Shown here: piece after piece, positions 23,505 through 30,845 of the stretch | How the letters are laid out: every line of letters begins with the position of its first letter | Numbering within the stretch: position 1 is the first letter of the stretch | Origin: an uncultured Desulfobacterales bacterium | GTDB taxonomy: Bacteria; Desulfobacterota; Desulfobacteria; Desulfobacterales; G020354645 | DNA: 30,916 nucleotides | Assembly: GCA_947259865.1 (NCBI GenBank) | Contig: CAMYNZ010000001.1 | Span: 1-30,916, forward strand | Direction of reading: 5' to 3' | The notes under the pieces: model-generated | Seen by the model: the letters and a program-made list of their open reading frames with translations, nothing else | Databases searched by the model: none | Told to the model about the DNA's origin: nothing | Program-made: the position numbers and the translations under genes

Positions 23505-24593
23505 TTAACTTGAAACCGGTCCGGAAATTATTTTTTTTAACAGACGGTCTTCTATCTCAATTTGTGCACTTTGCATGTTATTGGCCTGTTTCCCGGCCAG
23601 AAAAATCCGGCTGATCTCTTCGGCATAATACACGGCCGTATTAAAGCCGCTTGATACAGCTTTTTCAATGACCTGCCAGTCTCCTGTTTTTACATAGTCT
23701 TCAAAAGCCGACCGCATTTCGGGGAAAAGGGTTTTGGCCAGGCCGTCCAGAAAAGCGACATAAAAGCCCAGCATGGCGGCACTGCGTTTTTTTATGATGT
23801 GCGGAAGGGTGCCGTAAACATTGGTGTCGGCCAGCATATCTTTGATCGCTCTGGTGAGAAGTTCAACCGGTGTGTGCGGAAATTCGTTTATTACCTGACG
23901 CCAGATCCCGGCATCAAAAACTGTATCGCGTATTTCACCAACCTCGTGGTAAATGTAGGTTTCCCTCTGGACGTTATAAATTGCAGCCAGGTTGGACCGC
24001 AGCATTTTGAGATCTTGATCTTTAATTCCGCAAGCTTGCAGGGCAAAATTAAGTGCGGGACGCCCTGATTTTTTAATATAAAATATTTGATCCCAGAGGA
24101 AAAACGTTCCCGATTCTTTCCTCAAAAGGATGGATTCGTCCTGCAGGAGGGCCGGTATGGTCAACAAATCGCGTGCCAGCTCCCGTCCCAGAGTATATAC
24201 CGTGAATCCATCCGTGTTGCCTTTGTCCTCAATCCGGGCAAGAAAAAATGTGGGCTTCAGACTGCGGGCATACCCGGCCCCGTAAAAGAGACCATGGGGT
24301 TCAAGCACCGCGTTGATGCGTTGGGTATCGAAGGGCTCGTAAGTGCTACCCAGTAGAGATAATTCCCGGTAATCATTTTCAGCGAGTTGTTCCCAGACCT
24401 GCTCCTTTTCTCCAATCCAGTCAAGAATCGCTGATGAATCTTTCTCCAACCAGGGATCTAATCCCTTTTCCCACTTGTATAGATCACGCAACCGCAGGGC
24501 CAGGCCACAGACGGAAAAAAGACCGGCGTGGTGGGAATCGGATATATCACAGTTATTGAGCACCTGATGAATCAAATTGTCGAGTTCGCGCAT
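23505..24593 (-). CDS. Conserved hypothetical protein (Sfum_1244-like)
   Basis: A 362-residue soluble protein. The opening (LDNLIHQVLNNCDISDSHHAG, then CGLALRLRDLYKWEKGLDPW, then EKDSSAILDWIGEKE) matches a family of Desulfobacterota proteins that I remember under the name Sfum_1244; the name is from memory. No catalytic motif is evident. It has two cysteine-poor helical halves, and the middle carries a beta-rich part (FFLARIEDKGNTDGFTVYTLGREL). No signal peptide or membrane segment. The gene is convergent with the glycyl radical operon, with a 78-base gap, and its 5' side is separated from the OmpA gene by a 14-base-stem hairpin. Function unknown; no link to hydroxyproline is shown. Confidence 0.75.
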   Translation of the reverse strand: MRELDNLIHQVLNNCDISDSHHAGLFSVCGLALRLRDLYKWEKGLDPWLEKDSSAILDWIGEKEQVWEQLAENDYRELSLLGSTYEPFDTQRINAVLEPHGLFYGAGYARSLKPTFFLARIEDKGNTDGFTVYTLGRELARDLLTIPALLQDESILLRKESGTFFLWDQIFYIKKSGRPALNFALQACGIKDQDLKMLRSNLAAIYNVQRETYIYHEVGEIRDTVFDAGIWRQVINEFPHTPVELLTRAIKDMLADTNVYGTLPHIIKKRSAAMLGFYVAFLDGLAKTLFPEMRSAFEDYVKTGDWQVIEKAVSSGFNTAVYYAEEISRIFLAGKQANNMQSAQIEIEDRLLKKIISGPVSS

Positions 24594-24769
24594 CCTGTCA
24601 TCCTATACCAGGCGTGGGTTGTCACGCAAATCCTGTTTTAGGATTTCCCTGTTTGAAATTAATCAGATTATGGTAATTGTCAAAATAACCATTTGCCGGG
24701 AAACTCGAGAAATTGTCGTTTCGGAGGCAGTTTGGGTGAGAACCATACAGGCACACTCGCCCTCAGAGC

Positions 24770-24809
24770 CTCCGGCGAAGAATGATCACATATCGATTCT
24801 TCGCCGGAG
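24770..24809. repeat. Strong hairpin with 14-base perfect stem
   Basis: CTCCGGCGAAGAAT (24770-24783) is perfectly complementary to ATTCTTCGCCGGAG (24796-24809), with a 12-base loop. It lies between two minus-strand genes, 42 bases after the OmpA lipoprotein stop. No T-tract follows on the minus strand, so it is either a non-classical terminator or a mobile palindrome of the REP kind. The rest of the gap at 24594-24850 shows no gene. Confidence 0.65.
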
Positions 24810-24850
24810 ACGCCCTACCCTGGGGAGGGGGGAGTAATAATTGGGTCGGG

Positions 24851-25429
24851 TTATCTGATGGGTAAAATCTCTATTTCAACCCGCCGGTTTTTGGCCCGGC
24901 CGGTTTTGGTCTTGTTGGAAGCTATCGGTTTTGTTTCCCCGAAACCTTCAACCGATAACCGTTCGGCACCGATACCCTGCGCCGCCAGGTAACTGGCAAC
25001 ACGCCGGGCGCGTATCGTAGAAAGGGTCCGATTATAGCTTTGTTTGCCGACACTGTCGGTATGTCCGAAAATATTGATCCGGGTATCTTCGTATTCCACA
25101 AGAACCCTGGACAGCGATTTCAACACCTCATTAAATCCCGGTTTTATTTTGTGAGATCCGGTGGCAAACGTGAGGTGACCGGGCATATTCAGGCGAATGG
25201 TTTGCCCATTACGGGTGACATCTACGCCGGTTTGATTCAAACTTTCCCGGAGCTGAGTTTCCTGGGAATCCATTAAAGATGCCGGGGTGCGATTGGCTGC
25301 TACCGTCCGGCCTTTAGCGGCTGAATTGCCGACTTTATTTTCATTTGAAAAAGGCGTTGTTATACACCCAGCTATTAGCAGGGCACCGGTTAAAATGGTT
25401 GTGGTAATTGCATAAGCTAACGATTTCAT
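24851..25429 (-). CDS. OmpA-family peptidoglycan-binding lipoprotein
   Basis: From the ATG at 25429, with GTGGAGG six bases upstream, the product has 192 residues. A GTG twelve bases further out would include this binding site and is not the start. Residues 1-21 form a lipoprotein signal with lipobox LIAGC (Cys22). The C-terminal OmpA domain (about 85-190) shows LTFATGSHKIKPGF, INIFGHTDSVG, RTLSTIRARRVASYL and NRRVEIEI, the conserved peptidoglycan-contact residues (D in HTD, R in RAR). It would sit in the outer membrane with the domain gripping the cell wall. No Tol or secretion genes are near, so it stands alone. Confidence 0.92.
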   Translation of the reverse strand: MKSLAYAITTTILTGALLIAGCITTPFSNENKVGNSAAKGRTVAANRTPASLMDSQETQLRESLNQTGVDVTRNGQTIRLNMPGHLTFATGSHKIKPGFNEVLKSLSRVLVEYEDTRINIFGHTDSVGKQSYNRTLSTIRARRVASYLAAQGIGAERLSVEGFGETKPIASNKTKTGRAKNRRVEIEILPIR

Positions 25430-25944
25430 GGAGACCTCCACTTGCTTTGGCCGCTTGAGTAGATCGGATGCTCAAAACCTTGCGCCCGTATCAACCCTGA
25501 AGGGAACAGCCGATTTCTAAAGCTCATGAAGACATGTGTTCAAGTCCAAATGCCCGGGGATGCCCGAACCTTCAATCGACCGGGTTTTTAATAAGCAACA
25601 TTCTTGCCATATTTATTAAACAACATAGTAACATATTGAAATTTATTTAAAAATAGGAAAAAGCAATTTTTTGAATTCGGTCGGTAGGAATAAATTTTCA
25701 CAATTGGTGCTTGAAATTGTAAGTGCAAAGTAGTCATATGTAACGGGGAATACGAAATAGTAATAGAAATTGCGGAATTAGAATCTAACGGTCAGCTGCC
25801 CGTCAAATTTTAAGTTTTATCCGCCAGTGTTCTTTGGCGGACTGGTTCGCCAGAGTTCTTTGGCGGATTGCAAGCGCCATTGAGCATTTGGGATAACTTT
25901 TTGGGTAAGAGAGGATACGTGGTGCAGGCCATCGAAGGGATAAT
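25430..25944. other. Gene-free stretch of 515 bases with a tandem hairpin
   Basis: AT-rich, no supported gene. It holds the upstream region of the OmpA gene (minus strand), a possible CCCGG/CCGGG pairing followed by TTTTT near 25553-25590 on the plus strand with no plus-strand gene before it, and the tandem repeat at 25820-25867. Confidence 0.55.
25820..25867. repeat. Tandem hairpin repeat, TCCGCC/GGCGGA type
   Basis: Two copies of a 22-base hairpin (TCCGCCAGTGTTCTTTGGCGGA at 25820-25841 in short form, and a near copy at 25846-25867) follow with a period of 26 bases. They differ at two positions, TC against TT at the start and GTG against GAG in the loop. A diverged copy is at 12536-12557. 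Confidence 0.6.
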
Positions 25945-26625
25945 TTAAAGGCGCGGAGGGTTTTGATCCTCATCGCGGATGACGTTGTGATTGGATGTGC
26001 TGGCTACGGTTTTTTGTGATAACGAAGGATCCCCTGAAAAATGATTTCGGGATGATATTTTACGCACAATAACTGCCGACATCCAGGTCGCTACAAGACT
26101 GATAAAGGCAAATATTCCTATGAGGATTATAATTCTTTCCCCGGTTTCATTTGTCCATTGTACTTGCTCGCCGGCAAAATACCCGATTCCAACGAACAAA
26201 ACAACTTGAACGGCTACCGAAATACCATCCACGATCAAAAACCGGCGCCACGAATAATGGGCCGCTCCGGCAGCGACGTAGGCAACCGCGCGTATACCAA
26301 ACGTAAAGCGGGCCAGAAAAAGGGTCCAACCGCCCCGGGATGCGAAAGCTTTCTGGTAGGACTCGAGCCGCTTGGCACCCAAAGATCGCTTCAAAAAAGC
26401 CGATAGCGTCGGGCGATTAAAGAACCAGTAAGCGATGGCAAAAAGAACCGCATCTCCGGTTACTATTGCCACATACCATAATCCAAGACTTGCCACAGGG
26501 GGGCTGATCTGTTTAAAAATAGCATATCCTCCCCCCATAAGGATGGGATTTTCCGGAATCGGAAAACCCAGTGCTACCACAAACAGGGAAAGGGCGATAG
26601 CCCAGAACACAGACCGGATGCTCAT
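25945..26625 (-). CDS. DedA/SNARE-associated-family membrane protein
   Basis: The 226-residue protein has four to five hydrophobic segments and the family signature FLARFTFGIRAVAYVAAG (residues about 103-120), corresponding to the F-x-GRF-x-PG-x-R motif, with a SWRRFLIVDG segment following. An N-terminal ENPILMGGGY near 25-34 takes the place of the usual P-x-P-x-E motif. DedA proteins are inner-membrane lipid scramblase-like transporters linked to undecaprenyl phosphate or phospholipid handling. The C-terminal 35 residues are a polar tail. The position in the first half of the motif is altered (no second Gly-Arg pair), so the substrate may differ. It stands alone on the minus strand. Confidence 0.82.
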   Translation of the reverse strand: MSIRSVFWAIALSLFVVALGFPIPENPILMGGGYAIFKQISPPVASLGLWYVAIVTGDAVLFAIAYWFFNRPTLSAFLKRSLGAKRLESYQKAFASRGGWTLFLARFTFGIRAVAYVAAGAAHYSWRRFLIVDGISVAVQVVLFVGIGYFAGEQVQWTNETGERIIILIGIFAFISLVATWMSAVIVRKISSRNHFSGDPSLSQKTVASTSNHNVIRDEDQNPPRL

Positions 26626-26860
26626 CGCGGCAGGTTTCTATTTGAATCAAACTGGAAGATCATATCAACTGCTAAATCTAGTTTTCTGCACCGAACTTCA
26701 GACTGGCAATAGCATTCATATTTAACCGGGTAGGTATCTCACAACCGCATCCGATCGTCAAGTAGCACCCGGTGGATACCGGTTTTCAACCGGAAAGTCA
26801 ACTATCATACCGAGCCCAGCACGGGACGGCTTGTCTTTCCCCGCCAGGAACGGAGAAGGT

Positions 26861-26935
26861 CAAAAGCACTCCAGTGCTCCAAAAGGTGCACTTGCAGCCG
26901 CGTGCAAAACAACCGGTTTGGATGGCAAGAAATCA
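26861..26935 (+). repeat. Copy of the dispersed hairpin module
   Basis: AAAAGCACTCCAGTGCT, GGTGCACTTGCA, ACCGGTTTG.ATGGCAAGAAA recur in the same order as at 30639-30711. The AGCACT-CC-AGTGCT hairpin (26865-26878) corresponds to the one at 30640-30657. The loop part differs in length (GCCGCGTGCAAAACA against ACCGGGGGCGGAGC). Confidence 0.6.
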
Positions 26936-27052
26936 ATTTTTATCTTTAAAATTTGTTGCGATTTACGTTCAATCCGTTATCTTAGTCCAAGGGCCAGGAT
27001 TTTTGATTGGCCCCTGATCTTAAATGGTGCCATCCTTTGAAAAAATATCATC

Positions 27053-27084
27053 TTCGGATGGGCACTGACAGGCGCCCACCCGAA
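27053..27084 (+). promoter_or_regulatory. Hairpin in the leader of the dipeptidase operon
   Basis: TTCGGATGGGC (27053-27063) pairs with GCCCACCCGAA (27074-27084) at all but one position, with a 10-base loop. It ends 39 bases before the start codon. It may be a leader structure or the terminator of something upstream; no T-tract follows directly. Confidence 0.35.
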
Positions 27085-27123
27085 AATCCTACTAACTAAA
27101 AGACTGGAAAGGAGACATAAAAA

Positions 27124-28506
27124 ATGGTTCCATGGGAATCGTATTTACAGAAACAAAAATCACAGCACATGGAGGATTTTCTTGACTTTCTTCGCATTGC
27201 GAGCATTTCCAGCCTGCCCGAGCACGCCGCTGATGTAATGCGTGCCGGGGAATGGGTTGCGGCCCGTCTGGAGACCGCCGGTATCGAGAAGGTTAAAATC
27301 TTGCCGACAGGCGGACATCCGGTCGTTTATGGAGAATGGTTGCACGCTTCCGGCAAACCGACCATCATGATTTATGGACATTTTGATACCCAGCCTGTGG
27401 ATCCCATCCATCTCTGGAACCAGCCACCGTTTGACCCGGTAATTGACAACAGTCGTGTTTATGCTCGGGGAGCATCCGATGACAAAGGTAACATGCTCAT
27501 TCCGATCCTGTCGGTGGAGGCAATGTTAAGAAGTCAGGGCGAACTGCCGGTTAATGTAAAGTTTTTTTTCGAAGGACAGGAAGAAATCGGTAGTCCACAG
27601 TTGCCTGCATTCATTGCTTCTCACCGGGACTTGCTGGCGTGTGACCTGGTGCTGAGCGCCGATGGCGGCCAGTGGGAAGAAGACCAGCCGGCTTTACAAC
27701 TCGGCCTGCGAGGGCTTTGTGCCGTTCAGGTCGATATCCAGGCGGCCGCACACGATGTTCATTCAGGCACCTATGGCGGAACCTTCCAAAATCCGATTCA
27801 CGCCCTGGTAAACCTCATCGATTCGATGCACAATGCCGAAGGTAAGATTTTAATAGATGGATTTTATGATGATGTCCGTTCACTTTCAGATGCAGAGCGT
27901 GCCCAGATCGCTCAGGTGCCATATAATGATTCGGACTATAAGGCCGAACTCGGTGTGGCCGAGCTATTTGGTGAACCCGGCTACACGACCTATGAGCGTG
28001 CCTGGACCCGACCCACGCTGGAAGTAAACGGTATATGGGGCGGTTTCCAGGATGAGGGGCTCAAAACCGTCATCCCGAGCACAGCCCACGCAAAGATAAG
28101 CTGTCGCTTGGTACCCGAACAGCCACCCGAAAAAATCATCCAATTAGTTACGGCCCATGTAAACAAACATGCACCGCCGGGTTTAAAAACTTCGGTTTAT
28201 CAATTGGCCAGCACGGCCGAGCCGTATTTAATCCCATTTAATCATCCGGGCAACCAGGCGGCGCAGACGGTTCACAAAGCGCTTTTTAAAAAAGAGCCCT
28301 ACATCACCAGAATGGGCGGGAGTATACCGATCTGCAGTCTTATATTGAAACACCTGGGTGCCTATACCGTCAATTTCGCCTTTGGTCTGCAAGATGAAAA
28401 TGTGCATGCCCCCAATGAATTTTTCAGGCTCGCCAGTTTTGAACGCGGAAAGAAAGCCTATTGCCTGATTCTGGAACAACTTAAACAGCTTGAAACGCAA
28501 AGTTAG
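27124..28506 (+). CDS. M20-family dipeptidase/carboxypeptidase
   Basis: This 460-residue protein is a full-length M20 metallopeptidase. Metal-site motifs are in order: GHFDTQP (H86), SDDKG (D119), GQEEIGS (E153, E154), ADGG (D180), and VHAPNE near the end (H428). The lid dimerisation domain lies around 205-325, with HDVHSGTYGG. It is the PepV/carnosinase-like type that hydrolyses dipeptides with two zinc ions. The ribosome binding site (AAGGAG) is close to the ATG at 27124. It starts a plus-strand operon with the aldo/keto reductase (48 bases later) and the UroD-like gene. A role in peptide scavenging is plausible; its use of prolyl peptides is speculation. Confidence 0.9.
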   Translation: MVPWESYLQKQKSQHMEDFLDFLRIASISSLPEHAADVMRAGEWVAARLETAGIEKVKILPTGGHPVVYGEWLHASGKPTIMIYGHFDTQPVDPIHLWNQPPFDPVIDNSRVYARGASDDKGNMLIPILSVEAMLRSQGELPVNVKFFFEGQEEIGSPQLPAFIASHRDLLACDLVLSADGGQWEEDQPALQLGLRGLCAVQVDIQAAAHDVHSGTYGGTFQNPIHALVNLIDSMHNAEGKILIDGFYDDVRSLSDAERAQIAQVPYNDSDYKAELGVAELFGEPGYTTYERAWTRPTLEVNGIWGGFQDEGLKTVIPSTAHAKISCRLVPEQPPEKIIQLVTAHVNKHAPPGLKTSVYQLASTAEPYLIPFNHPGNQAAQTVHKALFKKEPYITRMGGSIPICSLILKHLGAYTVNFAFGLQDENVHAPNEFFRLASFERGKKAYCLILEQLKQLETQS

Positions 28507-28554
28507 AACCGGGGCGGGATAATTTTTTCACGAAAAATGGAGAAGGGAGACAAG

Positions 28555-29568
28555 ATGAGGCAGATCACACTTGGCAAAACGGGTCTGTGCGCAACGCGCT
28601 TAGGATTCGGTGGTATACCGATCCAGAGAGTCAGTGAAAATCAGGCCATAAAAACCGTAAGGCATGCAGTGAAATGCGGCGTGGACTTTATCGATACTGC
28701 CCGGGCTTACACCACCAGCGAAAAACGTATCGGTCTGGCACTGAAAAATTTAAACAAAAAAGTAATAGTGGCTTCCAAATCAACAAACAGAAAGCCGGCG
28801 GATTTGCGACAGGACCTGGAAACAAGCCTTGCGAATCTCCAAAGGGACTATATCGATCTGTATCAGTGCCATTATGTCAAAAATGAGGAGGATTATCAGC
28901 AGATAATCTCTCCCAGTGGAGCCCTTGAGGTGCTCATAAAGGCGAAAGCAGAGGGATTAATCGGTCATATCGGCATTACCAGCCACAGCCTGGATCTTGT
29001 TGATCGGATCCTGGACGATGATATTTTCGAGACCATCATGGTCTGTTTCAGCTTTCTGGAACCGGCTGCGCGTGAAAAAATCATCCCTAAAGCAATTAAA
29101 AAAAATGTAGGTCTAATCGCCATGAAATCTTTTTCAGGCGGGGTTCTCGACAATCCGCGGCTGGCGTTAAAATATGTGCTTTCCCATCCGCAAATTTTGG
29201 TAATCCCCGGGGTGGAGAGCAAAAAAAAATTTGATGAAAACTGGAGCGTATTCCAGGGCAGCTGGAAATTGGAGGATGATGAAAAAAGCGAAATTGAGAA
29301 TATCCGCCTGCGATACACCAAAAATTTTTGCCGACGCTGTGATTACTGCCAACCCTGTTCGGAAGATATTTCCATTCAGATGATTCTGGGATTGCGTTAT
29401 TCAGTTAGACGCTTCGGTGATGGTTTTCTTAATAACAATTGGGTCAAAGAAAACATTGAAAAGGCCCGTCAGTGCTCTGCCTGCGAGGAATGCATGCCGC
29501 GCTGCCCTTACGATCTGCCCATACCGGATCTCATCCAAAAAAATATCGAGTGGCTGGATGAAGGATGA
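28555..29568 (+). CDS. Aldo/keto reductase with C-terminal 4Fe-4S domain
   Basis: From the ATG at 28555, preceded by GGGAG four bases away, the product is 337 residues; an in-frame ATG at 28537 has no ribosome binding site. The TIM-barrel reductase part has the catalytic set D47, Y52, K75, H106 (FIDTARAY, VASKS, YQCHYV). The C-terminus has two cysteine clusters (C259, C262, C265, C268 and C307, C310, C313, C317), the ferredoxin-like module of the bacterial Fe-S aldo/keto reductases. These reduce or oxidise aldehydes and sugars, with electrons from the clusters or NAD(P)H. It sits between the M20 peptidase and a UroD-family gene in one operon, an arrangement whose pathway I cannot name. Confidence 0.9.
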   Translation: MRQITLGKTGLCATRLGFGGIPIQRVSENQAIKTVRHAVKCGVDFIDTARAYTTSEKRIGLALKNLNKKVIVASKSTNRKPADLRQDLETSLANLQRDYIDLYQCHYVKNEEDYQQIISPSGALEVLIKAKAEGLIGHIGITSHSLDLVDRILDDDIFETIMVCFSFLEPAAREKIIPKAIKKNVGLIAMKSFSGGVLDNPRLALKYVLSHPQILVIPGVESKKKFDENWSVFQGSWKLEDDEKSEIENIRLRYTKNFCRRCDYCQPCSEDISIQMILGLRYSVRRFGDGFLNNNWVKENIEKARQCSACEECMPRCPYDLPIPDLIQKNIEWLDEG

Positions 29569-29610
29569 AAGTAAATGGGTATCCGATTGGGTTAAAATAG
29601 GAGATCGATC

Positions 29611-30549
29611 ATGGATAAAATAGAACGCGTAGATAACGTGTTAAACGATAAAAGGGTCGACAGGCCGCCCGTCTCTCTCTGGTATCATTTCGGTATCCAG
29701 CACGCAGGCGGCGAGCAGTTTGCCAGGATTACCCTGGAATATTTCAACACCTATGATTTTGATTTTCTCAAGGTCATGAACGATTATTTTTATCAACCAC
29801 CCCGGGGCCTGGAAGCAGTCAAAACCAGGCAAGACCTCAAACGGATAACCCGCTTTGATGTAGAAAACTCTGACTGGAAAGAACAGTTTGCGGCCCTGGA
29901 GATCATCGCCAACGCGCTGGACGGTAACGCCTATTTTATCGATACGGTTTTTGACCCCTGGCAGAGCCTCAAGCGCAACATGGCCGGAGAAAATATAAAG
30001 TCCCTGATGGCCAATGAACCTGAGGCTGTGCTGGAAGCACTGGACATTGTGACAGAAAATCTGGTTGCCTATTGTAAAAAATCACTGAGCATCGGCGCTG
30101 CAGGCATATTTATGTCGGTGTCGGCCGCTGCTGAAATCGTCACCCGAGATGAATTTTTAAAATTTGTAAAGCCCTTTGCCATAAAGGTCTTTGAATCCAT
30201 AGCCGGGCTGGGCAGGATGAACACGGCTCACATTCATGGTGAAAATTTGTTCTTTGACGATGTACTGGATTTTCCCGTGGATATTTTTAATTGGTGGGAC
30301 CGGGGACCCAAGGGACCTTCACTCAAATATGTCAAACAACGGATTAACGGCTGTGTAATGGGGGGAATCGATCAGACCATTGTGTGCAGAAACACCCGGA
30401 TGTTTTTGAGAGATCATGTTCGGGAGGGGATTGAACTGGGGGGCCAGAAAAGGTTTTTTCTGGCCAACGGTTGCAGTATTGCAACCTGGACATACCCCGG
30501 AGCCGTGCATGCCATTGTAGAGGCCGCCAAAGCAGCCGGTGAGCGTTAG
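29611..30549 (+). CDS. Uroporphyrinogen decarboxylase-family protein
   Basis: The 312-residue protein has the UroD-like fold used in anaerobes by methyltransferases of the MtaA/MtbA kind and related demethylases. It opens KIERVDNVLNDKRVDRPPV, a usual family start. The candidate zinc site is H207-x-H209 in TAHIHGE together with C288 in NGCSI; MtaA has H-x-C and C at about the same spacing. It lacks the arginine-rich substrate pocket start of true HemE (no PxWxMRQAGRY motif), so it is not the heme pathway enzyme. GGAG nine bases before the ATG sets the start. It ends the operon that begins with the M20 peptidase. Methyl transfer or corrinoid chemistry is inferred from the family. Confidence 0.85.
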   Translation: MDKIERVDNVLNDKRVDRPPVSLWYHFGIQHAGGEQFARITLEYFNTYDFDFLKVMNDYFYQPPRGLEAVKTRQDLKRITRFDVENSDWKEQFAALEIIANALDGNAYFIDTVFDPWQSLKRNMAGENIKSLMANEPEAVLEALDIVTENLVAYCKKSLSIGAAGIFMSVSAAAEIVTRDEFLKFVKPFAIKVFESIAGLGRMNTAHIHGENLFFDDVLDFPVDIFNWWDRGPKGPSLKYVKQRINGCVMGGIDQTIVCRNTRMFLRDHVREGIELGGQKRFFLANGCSIATWTYPGAVHAIVEAAKAAGER

Positions 30550-30588
30550 CCCACCTGAGGCGGATAAAATGGGATTTTGAGGTCAACG

Positions 30589-30706
30589 ACCACCTGCGAA
30601 GCGGGTGGTTTGCATTATCGGCCATAGGCCGAAGATGCAAAAGCACTTCAGTGCTTTACTCGGTGCACTTGCAACCGGGGGCGGAGCGCCCGGTTTGTAT
30701 GGCAAG
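30589..30706 (+). repeat. Cluster of four consecutive hairpins
   Basis: ACCACCTGC-GAA-GCGGGTGGT (30589-30609); TTGCAT and TCGGCC pairing with GGCCGA and ATGCAA around ATA (30610-30640, one symmetric internal loop); AAAGCACT-TC-AGTGCTTT (30640-30657); and CTTGC with AACCGGG pairing with CCCGGTT and GCAAG (30668-30706). The last two recur at 26861-26935, and a piece of the fourth in reverse at 9374-9393. The first might terminate the UroD operon but has no T-tract. Confidence 0.6.
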
Positions 30707-30820
30707 AAACCACTTCTAGTTTTATGTCCCAGGAATAAGTTTAAAAAATCATGCAGCGGTTTGAAAGCCTTTGTTGAATTTTGTAACTTAATTGCGGGAT
30801 ACAACCTTAGAAGTGGTTTC
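30706..30820. mobile_element. MITE-like element, 115 bp, GAAACCACTTCTA ends
   Basis: A perfect 13-base inverted repeat (30706-30718 with 30808-30820) forms the ends. The inverted match extends to 25 bases at 20 of 25 positions, down to a shared CCC. The inside has no gene. Parts of it recur at 236-282 (inner left side, 40 of 47 bases) and at 11665-11693 (right end), so it is a dispersed family. The hairpin cluster borders its left end directly. Confidence 0.65.
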
Positions 30821-30845
30821 AAAACCTCAGATTGTGTTCGAGGGC

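Larger units (their letters stand above)
26626..27123. other. Gene-free stretch of 498 bases with repeats and leader hairpin
   Basis: Holds a copy of the dispersed hairpin module at 26861-26935 and a hairpin at 27053-27084 shortly before the dipeptidase gene. GGAAAGGAG (about 27106-27114) is the ribosome binding site of that gene. No gene is supported. Confidence 0.55.

Noticed and set aside
25553..25590. Terminator-like CCCGG/CCGGG pairing with TTTTT
   Set aside because: The loop is long, the stem is weak and there is no plus-strand gene upstream.
25820..25867. Possible CRISPR-like repeat
   Set aside because: Only two units with a 4-base gap exist; there are no spacers and no cas genes.
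29611..30549. Heme pathway uroporphyrinogen decarboxylase HemE
   Set aside because: The N-terminal PxWxMRQAGRY motif of HemE is missing, and the histidine/cysteine pattern is that of methyltransferase-type relatives.
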